From NCBI GenBank assembly GCA_964613075.1, contig CAZTFV010000004.1:1-36932 (forward strand): 36,932 nt of DNA, given 5' to 3'. The notes below the pieces were generated by a model. That model did no database searches. It saw nothing but the letters and a program-made list of their open reading frames with translations, and had not been told where the DNA came from. Within the stretch, counting starts at the first letter, position 1, and each line of letters starts with the position of its first letter. The translations under genes and the position numbers were made by a program. Below, one piece after another: positions 23,689 to 30,325 of the stretch. The DNA comes from CAYWEP01 sp964613075 (GTDB lineage Bacteria; Patescibacteriota; Microgenomatia; Levybacterales; UBA12049).

Positions 23689-23982
23689 ATGAATAAGGAC
23701 GGAAAAATACAATCATTTACAGATTTAATAGTTTGGCAAGAAGGGCACAAGCTTGTTATTGCTATATATAGAATTACAAATGGATTTCCTTCGAAGGTGC
23801 AATTCTATTATCAAGCCCACGGATCTTTAACTGAATTGAAAAACCAAATTCTCATTGCTAAAGACGTTAAGTATCTAAGTAAACCTGACTTAAATCAGTT
23901 AATTGAACAGGCGAATATAACCCACCGACTCTTGCAAGGATTAATTAAGAAATCAAAAACATTCATAAATCTTAAATCATGA
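23689..23982 (+). CDS. Shortened four-helix-bundle (IVP-like) protein, probable internal deletion
   Basis: A 97-residue protein. The first helix 'FTDLIVWQEGHKLVIAIYRITNGFP' matches the start of the four-helix-bundle family ('FkdLxvWqxaheLvlxiYkxTxxFP'), and 'AHGSLTELKNQILIAKDVKYLSK' matches its third helix ('AxGSlxELxtqlxiAxxlgYl'). The middle, about 30 residues including the hallmark 'RaavSIpsNIAEG', is missing: 'FPSKVQFYYQAHGSL' jumps directly across. The reading frame is kept, so it is either a degraded paralogue or a short variant. It lies 20 bases after the giant surface gene. Compare the full-length relative at 982-1464. Confidence 0.65.
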   Translation: MNKDGKIQSFTDLIVWQEGHKLVIAIYRITNGFPSKVQFYYQAHGSLTELKNQILIAKDVKYLSKPDLNQLIEQANITHRLLQGLIKKSKTFINLKS

Positions 23983-24207
23983 ATCATATTTCATTAAATC
24001 CTAAAGAAAGGAGGTAGTCGTGAAACACATTGACACATAGTATGTCCGTTGTATACAAATTAATAAGAAACATACAAAACGTCCTCTTGTGGTCCTCCAC
24101 ATCTCACCCCTCAACTAAACTATTTTTAGTTTTGCATGTTTTTGGATTAACAAAACTGGTCTTGATTCTTGATAGTAAGATATAGTATCTTAGTATTTTA
24201 AGAATAA
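23983..24207 (+). other. 225-base intergenic region with strong SD and six-codon ORF
   Basis: AAAGGAGGT at 24007-24015 is the best Shine-Dalgarno sequence in the window. It lies four bases before GTG 24020, which opens only six codons (V/M-K-H-I-D-T) to TAG 24038-24040. No homologous continuation was seen in other frames. It may be the remnant of a lost gene's start or a leader peptide. The rest is AT-rich and ends in the promoter of the serine hydrolase gene. Confidence 0.4.
24169..24196 (+). promoter_or_regulatory. Candidate promoter of the beta-lactamase-like gene
   Basis: TTGATA (24169-24174), a 16-base spacer and TAGTAT (24191-24196). ATG 24208 is 11 bases beyond the -10, predicting a leader of only about five bases. 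No Shine-Dalgarno precedes the ATG. Confidence 0.45.
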
Positions 24208-25137
24208 ATGATTCCGGCTAGCCCTTTTATTACAAAAATTCTGCTTGGCATTGTTTTATTTCTCTCAATTGCACTTGGCTTTGAGCTGTTAGGCAATAAA
24301 GGAAATAAAGTCCCACCGGAAGTTGCAAAGTATAAATACCTCTCTCCACGAATTTTACAAGAGTACCATAACGATATACTTATTAACTTTTTACCTCTTA
24401 GAAATAGACTGAAAGAAGTAACGGCCCCATGGCAAAATAGCTTTGGTCTATATTTTGAATACCTGCCATCCGGCACATCAATTGGTATCAATGAAAAAAA
24501 TGAATTCCCGGCTGCCTCATTGTTCAAAGTTCCGGTTGTCATGGCTTATTATCATAAAAAAGAGCGACTTGGACAAACAAACGACCCCATTGTAACTATA
24601 CAAGAAGGACAAATTGATAAAGAATTTGGGCAGCTTTGGAAAAAAGGACCTGGTACACAAATAAACCTAAAAGACGCAGTAAGACTCGCAATCACCGAAT
24701 CTGACAACACTGCGGTAGTCGTAATTGGAGATCAATTGACTCAGGAAGATTTTGAGCCAATTTATGAAGGATTAGACATTGATCTTCAAGTGACTGACAA
24801 GGGAAGTATAATAACAGCCAAACATTTCTCATCTATTCTAAAAGCGCTATACTTTTCATCAGTGCTGTCAAAGGAAGACTCAAATGAAATTTTAAACCTC
24901 ATGACCAAAACAAAATTTAACGACATGCTTCCCGCCGGAATACAGAGTAATATTCCGGTAGCACACAAGATAGGTATACTTAAAAATCAAGAGTATACGG
25001 ATTGCGGAATTGTATATGAGCCAAAGCGCCCCTATCTTCTTTGCATGATCTCAGCAGGTGATGAGGCAGAAGCAAGAGAACGAATGAAAATTGTCTCAAA
25101 CACAATCTACGAATTTGTCAGCACAGTAAATAAATAG
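24208..25137 (+). CDS. Class A beta-lactamase-like serine hydrolase, membrane-anchored
   Basis: A 309-residue protein with an N-terminal hydrophobic anchor (residues 8-28) and a beta-lactamase/PBP-fold domain from about residue 75. All three active-site motifs are present: SxxK at Ser104-Leu-Phe-Lys107 (AASLFKVPV), SDN at 165-167 (ITESDNTAVV) and KxG at Lys254-Ile-Gly256 (AHKIG). I do not see the class A omega-loop 'ExxLN' Glu that activates the deacylation water, so it may be a slow hydrolase, a D,D-carboxypeptidase-like enzyme or a peptidoglycan-related serine hydrolase rather than a resistance enzyme. It faces outward if the anchor is uncleaved. It is convergent with the 25140-27482 gene, with two bases between. 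Confidence 0.82.
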   Translation: MIPASPFITKILLGIVLFLSIALGFELLGNKGNKVPPEVAKYKYLSPRILQEYHNDILINFLPLRNRLKEVTAPWQNSFGLYFEYLPSGTSIGINEKNEFPAASLFKVPVVMAYYHKKERLGQTNDPIVTIQEGQIDKEFGQLWKKGPGTQINLKDAVRLAITESDNTAVVVIGDQLTQEDFEPIYEGLDIDLQVTDKGSIITAKHFSSILKALYFSSVLSKEDSNEILNLMTKTKFNDMLPAGIQSNIPVAHKIGILKNQEYTDCGIVYEPKRPYLLCMISAGDEAEARERMKIVSNTIYEFVSTVNK

Positions 25138-25139
25138 AG

Positions 25140-27482
25140 CTAAAGCATTGCGTGTCTTCTGAGTATCCGCAGGTGCCACAGCCAGAGAAAAAGGTTAAGA
25201 AAAGATACGAGCAGGAAGGGAAGGGTTTTTTCAGGGCCAAAGGTTACGAGGAAAAACCCTTCAAACAGGAGCGTAGTGACAAGGAGCAGTTCGAAAGATG
25301 AAGAAAGCGTGCGCAGAAAAAGCCGCCAGGCAATAGTTGTGATGTGGGGCAATCCATCGTCTCGGGTCAGCGCCAGGCGGAGTACTTTATTATCGGCTTC
25401 TTCGCGCGTATGCGTGGCAAGGGTAAAGGGAAGATACCCATCTTTCATGACAGAGACAGAGTGGGCGATTGGTTTTAGCCTTAAGACGCGAAAGCCTCCT
25501 TGCCTGTCCGTTGTGACATGAGAAAGGATTTTATGCGTATCTTGCTTGAGAATATACACACTGGCACCAACGAGCGGAGTATCTGTTTCTGCATCACTCA
25601 CTTGCCCTTTGAGAACATGGATATTTTTACTGCTTTCTGAGGCAAGTCCGTGTTGATGGCGAAGATAGAATACGAGCTTGCGCAGAGGGATTTTTATTCG
25701 CGATAAGAAAGCAAGAAAAGTAAAAATAACCAGAATAACTAAGGAGAGGGTTCTTAGGAAATTAAAGTTTCGTATCGATTCAGTCATGGGTAAAAAGAAG
25801 ACTAAGGAGCTATTAAACGTATCAAGCGCAATATTGCGGTAATATCGATAGATATTCGTGAGACTAAACCCTGCCGGCTTAAGATACACTGTTGGGAAGC
25901 CATCACTCTTGTCTGGCCCAATAACAAAGTCAACTTTTTCGCCGACATAGCCGAGGTTACCGGCTTGCGCTCTGTATTTTCCCGGGGGAAGGACGATACT
26001 CAACTCGCCGTTTTGGTCTGTAAAGCTGGGGTTGTCTATTGGAATGATATCCTTTTTGAGAGGAATGTATGATTTGTGCATATCATCATAGATCCAGAAA
26101 AGAACTCGGGCAGCATCAATAGGTTTTTTAGTCCGGGCAGCAAAGACGCGAAACGGCGGCATAACGTGAAGATCGGTTACTTTTTGTTCGGTCAGATTTC
26201 CTACCTCATCTTTGATTCTGAGCCATATCTCGTACTCACCCGGCGCGCTTGGCGTTTTCATCCTCCCCTGATACACTCCTGGCGCCAACTCTTTTATCTC
26301 AACATTTAAGGACTCGGCATACGCCTCTGTAATAAAACTAAAGGCTCCGAGGACTGATTTGTTGCGTATCACCGCCTGAATACCCGTGATTTTTTTATCT
26401 TTCTTTAGAGTAAATTCAAATGCAAAATCCGACCGTACCGGAATATTTACAGATGCTGCTTTACTGGCTTGTTCTGTTGTGTTGTTTCTAAGCGTTGGAT
26501 TATAGAGCACCATATTCTGACTCGTAATGACCAGGGTATTTTGCTGTACTCTGGGTGGTTCTGAGGCTTCTGCAGTTGTAAACGTAAACACATCAGATAC
26601 GATTTTTCCCGTCCTTCCTGCTGCCGATACCTGGAAGTAGTAGGTTGTTTTCGGCGTGAGACTGGAGAAAGAAATAACATGACTGGTAGCAAGCGAGGAT
26701 GAGGTGATTGTTTGGGTACGATTATTCGCTGCGTTTCCATAGGAAACGCGAAGAGTTGCATTTCTACTCAGACTGATGTCTGCGGATGCGTTGCTGGCTG
26801 AAATAGTCCGCATACTAATGCTGTTGAAGGAGAGCGGGGTAAGAGTCGGTGTGGGACTTGGAGTCGGTGTGGAAGTGGCACCCGGTTTGGGGGTACTTGT
26901 TGGTCCTGTCGTTGGTGTTGCTGTCGGTGAGGCGCCGGCGTTATATTGATACTTTTTACTCACAGTACTGTATGAAGTAGCTGTGCCAGGGCCAAGGACA
27001 CGACCATTGACAGCAAAATCAAGCAAACTTGATCCAGTATAGGAGCTGTTTGTTTTGAGGCTGAAGGTGACTGACTGTCCAGTGGTATTGCCCGGAAAAT
27101 TACTTATTGTCCAGGTAATTTTCCGATTCGTCAGATCAACAACGGGTGCTGTACTGTTATATGCATTACCAGCGCTACCGACCACATAGTCAAGGATTTC
27201 AACCGTGCCGAGTGTCCAGCTTGCCTCAACGGTAATTTCGGTTGCATACGCGAGATTTGAATCATAGGTTAGTTCATACTGAATGGTAGAGTTCTGAGGG
27301 AAGGTTGTGCCGCTGGTGAGAGGTGCCAAACCGGCTGAGAAATCAGTCGAATTAGCAGGAACGGTTGCGGTTACGGATAAGTCGCCGCGGTCTTCAATCG
27401 GTGCTCGAGCCAAAACAGGAAACGGAAGAATAAAGAGGGTGCTCAATACAGCAGCAAACACAAGACGGGCAGCAGTAGGCAT
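25140..27482 (-). CDS. Large envelope protein with Fn3, Pro/Thr linker, membrane helices and carboxypeptidase-regulatory-like domain
   Basis: A protein of 780 residues from ATG 27482, chosen because a signal peptide follows (MPTAARLVFAAVLSTLFILPFPVLARA); 14 further codons are open upstream. In order: a signal peptide; a DUF11-like beta domain (about 30-190); a Thr/Pro/Ser-rich linker (TPTTGPTSTPKPGATSTPTP); a fibronectin-III-like domain ending 'LTPKTTYYFQVSAAGRTGK'; Ig-like domains ('PGEYEIWLRIKDEVGN'); a beta-sandwich with 'DQNGELSIVLPPGKYRAQAGNLGYVGE'; and a membrane segment near 585-605. Next is a carboxypeptidase regulatory-like domain ('LKGQVSDAETDTPLVGASVYILKQ...TDRQGGFRVLRL'), then two C-terminal membrane helices. 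By order the CarboxypepD-like domain would lie on the opposite side of the membrane from the Fn3 part. Role probably structural. Confidence 0.75.
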   Translation of the reverse strand: MPTAARLVFAAVLSTLFILPFPVLARAPIEDRGDLSVTATVPANSTDFSAGLAPLTSGTTFPQNSTIQYELTYDSNLAYATEITVEASWTLGTVEILDYVVGSAGNAYNSTAPVVDLTNRKITWTISNFPGNTTGQSVTFSLKTNSSYTGSSLLDFAVNGRVLGPGTATSYSTVSKKYQYNAGASPTATPTTGPTSTPKPGATSTPTPSPTPTLTPLSFNSISMRTISASNASADISLSRNATLRVSYGNAANNRTQTITSSSLATSHVISFSSLTPKTTYYFQVSAAGRTGKIVSDVFTFTTAEASEPPRVQQNTLVITSQNMVLYNPTLRNNTTEQASKAASVNIPVRSDFAFEFTLKKDKKITGIQAVIRNKSVLGAFSFITEAYAESLNVEIKELAPGVYQGRMKTPSAPGEYEIWLRIKDEVGNLTEQKVTDLHVMPPFRVFAARTKKPIDAARVLFWIYDDMHKSYIPLKKDIIPIDNPSFTDQNGELSIVLPPGKYRAQAGNLGYVGEKVDFVIGPDKSDGFPTVYLKPAGFSLTNIYRYYRNIALDTFNSSLVFFLPMTESIRNFNFLRTLSLVILVIFTFLAFLSRIKIPLRKLVFYLRHQHGLASESSKNIHVLKGQVSDAETDTPLVGASVYILKQDTHKILSHVTTDRQGGFRVLRLKPIAHSVSVMKDGYLPFTLATHTREEADNKVLRLALTRDDGLPHITTIAWRLFLRTLSSSFELLLVTTLLFEGFFLVTFGPEKTLPFLLVSFLNLFLWLWHLRILRRHAML

Positions 27483-27532
27483 AGAATAATCGTAGCACAA
27501 AGCTGACAAACCAACAAAAGACAAAGTAATAT

Positions 27533-27632
27533 GTCAGGATTTGACAAAGAAGTTATTGTTCGAGCGTAGTCGAGAACATAACTTCTCGACTCGCTACGCT
27601 CGCTCGAAGAATATTTTGTCAAATCCTGAGCG
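27533..27632. repeat. Palindromic element between divergent genes
   Basis: Outer arms CAGGATTTGACAAA (27535-27548) and TTTTGTCAAATCCTG (27614-27628) are inverted repeats. The centre holds GTTCGAGCGTAGTCGAGAAC and CTCGACTCGCTACGCTCGCTCGAA, which pair with each other. The TTCGAG...GTCGAGAAC core is shared with the repeats beside the N gap (32748, 32870). Confidence 0.8.
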
Positions 27633-27648
27633 ATTACAAGACAAAGAG

Positions 27649-27677
27649 TTGCATAGAAAGAAAGTTTCTTCTATGAT
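27649..27677 (+). promoter_or_regulatory. Promoter of the LytR_C gene
   Basis: TTGCAT (27649-27654), a 17-base spacer and TATGAT (27672-27677). The ATG at 27688 lies ten bases beyond, giving a leader of about four bases, and this decides the start of the gene: upstream in-frame codons would lie inside the promoter and the palindromic element. Confidence 0.65.
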
Positions 27678-27687
27678 GAGATTATCT

Positions 27688-28497
27688 ATGGCAACAAAGA
27701 GGAAGGTATCTACTCTCAAAAAAACAGAACAACCGGAGCAGCCGATTGTTGTTGCAGAAGAGGTTACGGTCAAAGATATGACGTCTGGTAAAAAGTCTTT
27801 CAAATTCACTCAATTGACATTTATCCTCCCGGTAATCGTTTTATTGCTAGTAATTATAGGTGGGGGAGGCTATTATATCTATACAGCAAAACAAAATACT
27901 AAAGCGCCGGTAAGCGAATCTGAGACGCTGGTTGAGAGGGTTGGCAAGCTTATAGAGTTATCGCAAGGAGAGGAGCCGACCCTCGCGACTGTTTCCGATG
28001 TGACAAAATTGAAAGACCAGCAGTTTTTTTCCCAGGCACAAAACGGTGACAAGGTACTCGTCTACCAGCAAGCGAAAAAAGCCATCCTGTACCGCCCAAG
28101 TAGTAATAAAATTGTCAATGTGGGGCCGATTGCTATCAACAACACCCAGCTTTCGCCAGTTGTTGCCGGAGCGCAAGTAACACCTACTGCATCAGCAAGC
28201 CCAAGCATTGCACAGCCCCTCAAAATAGCACTCTTCAACGGCACCAAGACCAATGGCTTAACCAGACAGGCAGAAAAACAACTGACTGATAAAGGTGTAT
28301 TGATAGAGGTTGTTTCAAGGAAAAATGCCAAGGAAGACCATGTCAAGAGTCTGATCGTTGTCCTCAGCGGAACAGCTGAGCAGGGGAAAGCAATAGCAGA
28401 GGTAATAGGTGGTGAGATAGGTGAGCTTCCCGCAGGTGAAGAAAAGCCCCAGGCAGACATCCTCGTCATTTTGGGCCAGGATTACGCGAATAAGTAA
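27688..28497 (+). CDS. Membrane-anchored LytR_C-domain protein
   Basis: A protein of 269 residues from ATG 27688 (MATKRKVSTLKK). A basic, disordered cytoplasmic N-terminus precedes one membrane helix (FTQLTFILPVIVLLLVIIGGGGYYIYTA, about residues 42-68). An extracytoplasmic region and a C-terminal LytR_C-type domain of about 90 residues follow ('LKIALFNGTKTNGLTRQAEKQLTDKGVLIEVVSRKNAKEDHVKSLIVV'). LytR_C domains occur at the end of LCP wall-polymer ligases or alone; no LCP catalytic domain is present here. The open frame extends to TTG 27541 but that stretch is repeat sequence. The TAA stop (28495-28497) lies in a 9-nt repeat array that leads into the GalT start. Confidence 0.75.
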   Translation: MATKRKVSTLKKTEQPEQPIVVAEEVTVKDMTSGKKSFKFTQLTFILPVIVLLLVIIGGGGYYIYTAKQNTKAPVSESETLVERVGKLIELSQGEEPTLATVSDVTKLKDQQFFSQAQNGDKVLVYQQAKKAILYRPSSNKIVNVGPIAINNTQLSPVVAGAQVTPTASASPSIAQPLKIALFNGTKTNGLTRQAEKQLTDKGVLIEVVSRKNAKEDHVKSLIVVLSGTAEQGKAIAEVIGGEIGELPAGEEKPQADILVILGQDYANK

Positions 28498-28530
28498 CTT
28501 AGGTTACCTAGGTTACTTATGTTACTTATG
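28491..28530 (+). repeat. 9-nt repeat array joining LytR_C stop to GalT start
   Basis: Units TAAGTAACT, TAGGTTACC, TAGGTTACT, TATGTTACT, TATG. The TAA at 28495 ends the LytR_C gene. ATG 28519 and ATG 28528, both within the array, are the two possible starts of the GalT-like gene. Confidence 0.8.
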
Positions 28531-29478
28531 GCTGATTTCCAATTCTTACGAAATCCGATTTCCCAAAACTGGGTGATATTGGCTCCTCGCCGGGCCAAAC
28601 GGCCTGATGTTGCTACGGGTGTAGAACCCGTGTGTCCGTTTTGTACAGGTCGTGAGGCAGACGAGCAGGAGGTTTACAGGGTTCCGCCCTCCGAAACCGG
28701 AAAGGAACCTGGCTGGCAAATACGAGTGCTCAACAATAAATTCCCCTTTGCTCCGATTCACGAGGTCATCATCCATTCGCCGGACCATCACGCCAATTTC
28801 GGCGAGCTACCGGTAAGCCAAGTAGAGCTTATTTTCCAAACATATCGAAATAGATACAAAGCACATCAAAGCAAGGGTGAGGTATATATTTTTCACAACC
28901 GCGGAGAAGCAGCAGGCGAGAGTTTGCCACATCCGCACACCCAGCTTGCAGTTATCCCTTTTGACATAAAAACCGACATACCACGTCTTGACCCTTTTGC
29001 AACACCAGGCTTCGCGCCAAAGCCCCAGACGCCGGACAATTTACAGCCGGGGACACAGCAAGCGCCCATGGTTGAGACAGATCACCTCTATCTTTTCTGC
29101 CCCAAGACCTCGCAATGGCCTGATGAGGTCTGGGTCGCGCCGAAAAACCGCGGCCGTTCCTTTGGCGAGATTACAGACGAAGAGATAAGCGATATGGCCG
29201 CAACGCTGACGCAGTTGGTGAAAATATTTGATCTTCGCCACGGACATGAATTTCCCTATAACTTTTACATCTACCCGGGCGGGGACTGGTATTTGCGCAT
29301 ATTCCCACGCCTCAAGCGCTTAGGCGGCTTTGAAACAGGCACCGGTGTCTATGTAAATACCCAAGATCCCGATGAGACGCTATTTTTCATAAAAGAACAC
29401 TTTAATCTGCCAGCCGGCGGACTGGATGCTCAGAAGATTATGACCGAGCATAAAGCAGAGTATCACAGGAGCGTATAA
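28519..29478 (+). CDS. galT: Galactose-1-phosphate uridylyltransferase-like HIT-superfamily enzyme
   Basis: A 319-residue protein (316 from ATG 28528). Near the N-terminus 'FLRNPISQNWVILAPRRAKRPD' and the zinc-binding-type CPFCTGRE match GalT. 'IHEVIIHSPDHHANFGELP' follows. 'FHNRGEAAGESLPHPHTQLAVIP' contains the active-site His-Pro-His-x-Gln of GalT, whose second His forms the uridylyl intermediate. The second half has 'LFCPKTSQWPDEVWVAPKNRGRSF' and 'NFYIYPGGDWYLRIFPRLKRLGGFE'. GalT moves UMP between UDP-glucose and galactose-1-phosphate. Related enzymes such as ADP-glucose phosphorylase share these motifs, and with a GlgA in the window that alternative deserves weight. Start codons come from the repeat array. 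Confidence 0.8.
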   Translation: MLLMADFQFLRNPISQNWVILAPRRAKRPDVATGVEPVCPFCTGREADEQEVYRVPPSETGKEPGWQIRVLNNKFPFAPIHEVIIHSPDHHANFGELPVSQVELIFQTYRNRYKAHQSKGEVYIFHNRGEAAGESLPHPHTQLAVIPFDIKTDIPRLDPFATPGFAPKPQTPDNLQPGTQQAPMVETDHLYLFCPKTSQWPDEVWVAPKNRGRSFGEITDEEISDMAATLTQLVKIFDLRHGHEFPYNFYIYPGGDWYLRIFPRLKRLGGFETGTGVYVNTQDPDETLFFIKEHFNLPAGGLDAQKIMTEHKAEYHRSV

Positions 29479-29485
29479 TTAGCAG

Positions 29486-29698
29486 CTACATTTCACTCTT
29501 TTGTTGTATGCCAAGTAGCCATAAGACTGCCTCTTTCTTATAGCGGCGGTCTCCACGTGAGTTAATGCGGATTGCGGGCAGTTTACCCCTTTTGCCCCAC
29601 CGCTTGATCGTCAGGGGAGAAACGCGAAGGACCTGGGCTACTTCTCGGACAGTTAATAGATCAGGTAGATTGTGGATTGATATATTTTGATCAGCCAT
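29486..29698 (-). CDS. Small helix-turn-helix (HTH_17/excisionase-type) protein
   Basis: A 70-residue protein with a MerR-type helix-turn-helix: 'LLTVREVAQVLRVSPLTIKRWGKRGKLPAIRINSRGDRRYKKEAVLWLLG'. The HTH is followed by the wing (PAIRI..RGDRRY). It lacks the antitoxin tail seen in the 17894-18178 protein and no PIN gene is adjacent. It could be a stand-alone regulator or what is left of a toxin-antitoxin pair. It is convergent with galT (gap of seven bases) and downstream of the ATP synthase operon on the same strand. Confidence 0.75.
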   Translation of the reverse strand: MADQNISIHNLPDLLTVREVAQVLRVSPLTIKRWGKRGKLPAIRINSRGDRRYKKEAVLWLLGIQQKSEM

Positions 29699-29707
29699 AG
29701 GCTCAGG

Positions 29708-29766
29708 AATAGGTGTTTAGTAGTCTTACTAGTCTTATTGATAATCAATGTAACTAGTAACTACTA
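29708..29766. repeat. Inverted 9-nt repeat arms (TAGTAGTCTTACTAG type)
   Basis: GTTTAGTAG-TCTTACTAG-TCTTATTGAT is followed by AATCAATGT-AACTAGTAA-CTACTAAC, giving an imperfect palindrome of about 56 bases whose arms are built of 9-base steps. It sits between the HTH gene start and the array at 29807. Confidence 0.65.
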
Positions 29767-29806
29767 ACAAAGTAACAAAAGATAACACTTATTGTCAAGT
29801 AAGAAA

Positions 29807-29872
29807 ATCAGATGATTAGGGGAATAAGGGAGATCAGGGAAATTGGGGAGATATGGGAGATAAGGGATTAGG
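29807..29872. repeat. G-rich 9-nt repeat array after the epsilon subunit gene
   Basis: Six units in register: GATTAGGGG, AATAAGGGA, GATCAGGGA, AATTGGGGA, GATATGGGA, GATAAGGGA. The array touches the epsilon stop codon (29868-29870). The unit is close to those inside the genes at 579 and 1137, but here it is untranslated. Confidence 0.8.
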
Positions 29873-30176
29873 CGGATTTTGTCGGCACTGGTTTTGGAGT
29901 GGGTTTGTTGGCCACTATGCCCAGGAATATCTTCACGTCATTGTTGATCGCCTTGAGAATCGCGTCATTGATGGTGAGCTTCTGTGTCTTGCCATCGGGC
30001 AGACGGATGGCAATAAAATCCTTGATAATTGAAATAAAATTTATGTGTTCAGGCAGGATATCAAAGGGTCCTGATTCATTCACCGATGAAACTGCGAGTA
30101 CAGGGCCTTGGAAAAGCAATTTCTCCCGACTGCGAATGAGAAGATGGAGGGAAGATTTGGATGGAAGTGTAGCCAT
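29868..30176 (-). CDS. atpC: ATP synthase epsilon subunit, lacking the C-terminal helical domain
   Basis: A 102-residue protein. It has the N-terminal beta-sandwich of F1 epsilon: 'LHLLIRSREKLLFQGPVLAVSSVNESGPFDILPEHINFISIIKDFIAIRLPDGKTQKLTINDAILKAINNDVKIFLGI'. The family pattern 'G.f.iLpgHa.l...l' is visible as PFDILPEHINFIS. Full-length bacterial epsilon is about 130-140 residues with two C-terminal helices that inhibit ATP hydrolysis; here a short Lys/Pro tail (ANKPTPKPVPTKSA) replaces them. It is last in the atp operon, after a repeat-filled gap of 145 bases. Its role would be to bridge gamma and the c-ring, without the helical brake. Confidence 0.82.
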   Translation of the reverse strand: MATLPSKSSLHLLIRSREKLLFQGPVLAVSSVNESGPFDILPEHINFISIIKDFIAIRLPDGKTQKLTINDAILKAINNDVKIFLGIVANKPTPKPVPTKSA

Positions 30177-30189
30177 AGTAAAATTTGAG

Positions 30190-30325
30190 ATTAGACGCTT
30201 GAAACTAGAAGTTAGATCTTGAGGTTGCCTGCCTGCCGGCAGGCAGGGAAGTTTGAAGGTAGAAAATCTAGCCTCTACTGTCTAACTTCAAACTCTAGCT
30301 TCAAGCGTCGAGCGTCTAGCATCAA
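30190..30325 (-). repeat. Long intergenic hairpin element between beta and epsilon
   Basis: The left arm TAGACGCTTGAAACTAGAAG leads to a central CCTGCCTGCCGGCAGGCAGG palindrome (30227-30247 region). The right arm is of CTAGCCTCT/CTAACTTCA/CTAGCTTCA-type units ending GCATCAACTTTT. The beta-subunit stop (TGA, complement of 30322-30324) lies in its right end. It is very similar to the element at 35940-36080. Confidence 0.82.

Noticed and set aside
27541..27687. Upstream extension of the LytR_C gene to TTG 27541
   Set aside because: The stretch is a palindromic repeat followed by a good promoter. The extra residues are what any open frame through the repeat would give.
29486..29698. Small excisionase-like HTH protein as a sign of an integrated element
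   Set aside because: No integrase, attachment-site duplication or phage gene is nearby. HTH_17 proteins of this size are common stand-alone genes in CPR genomes.
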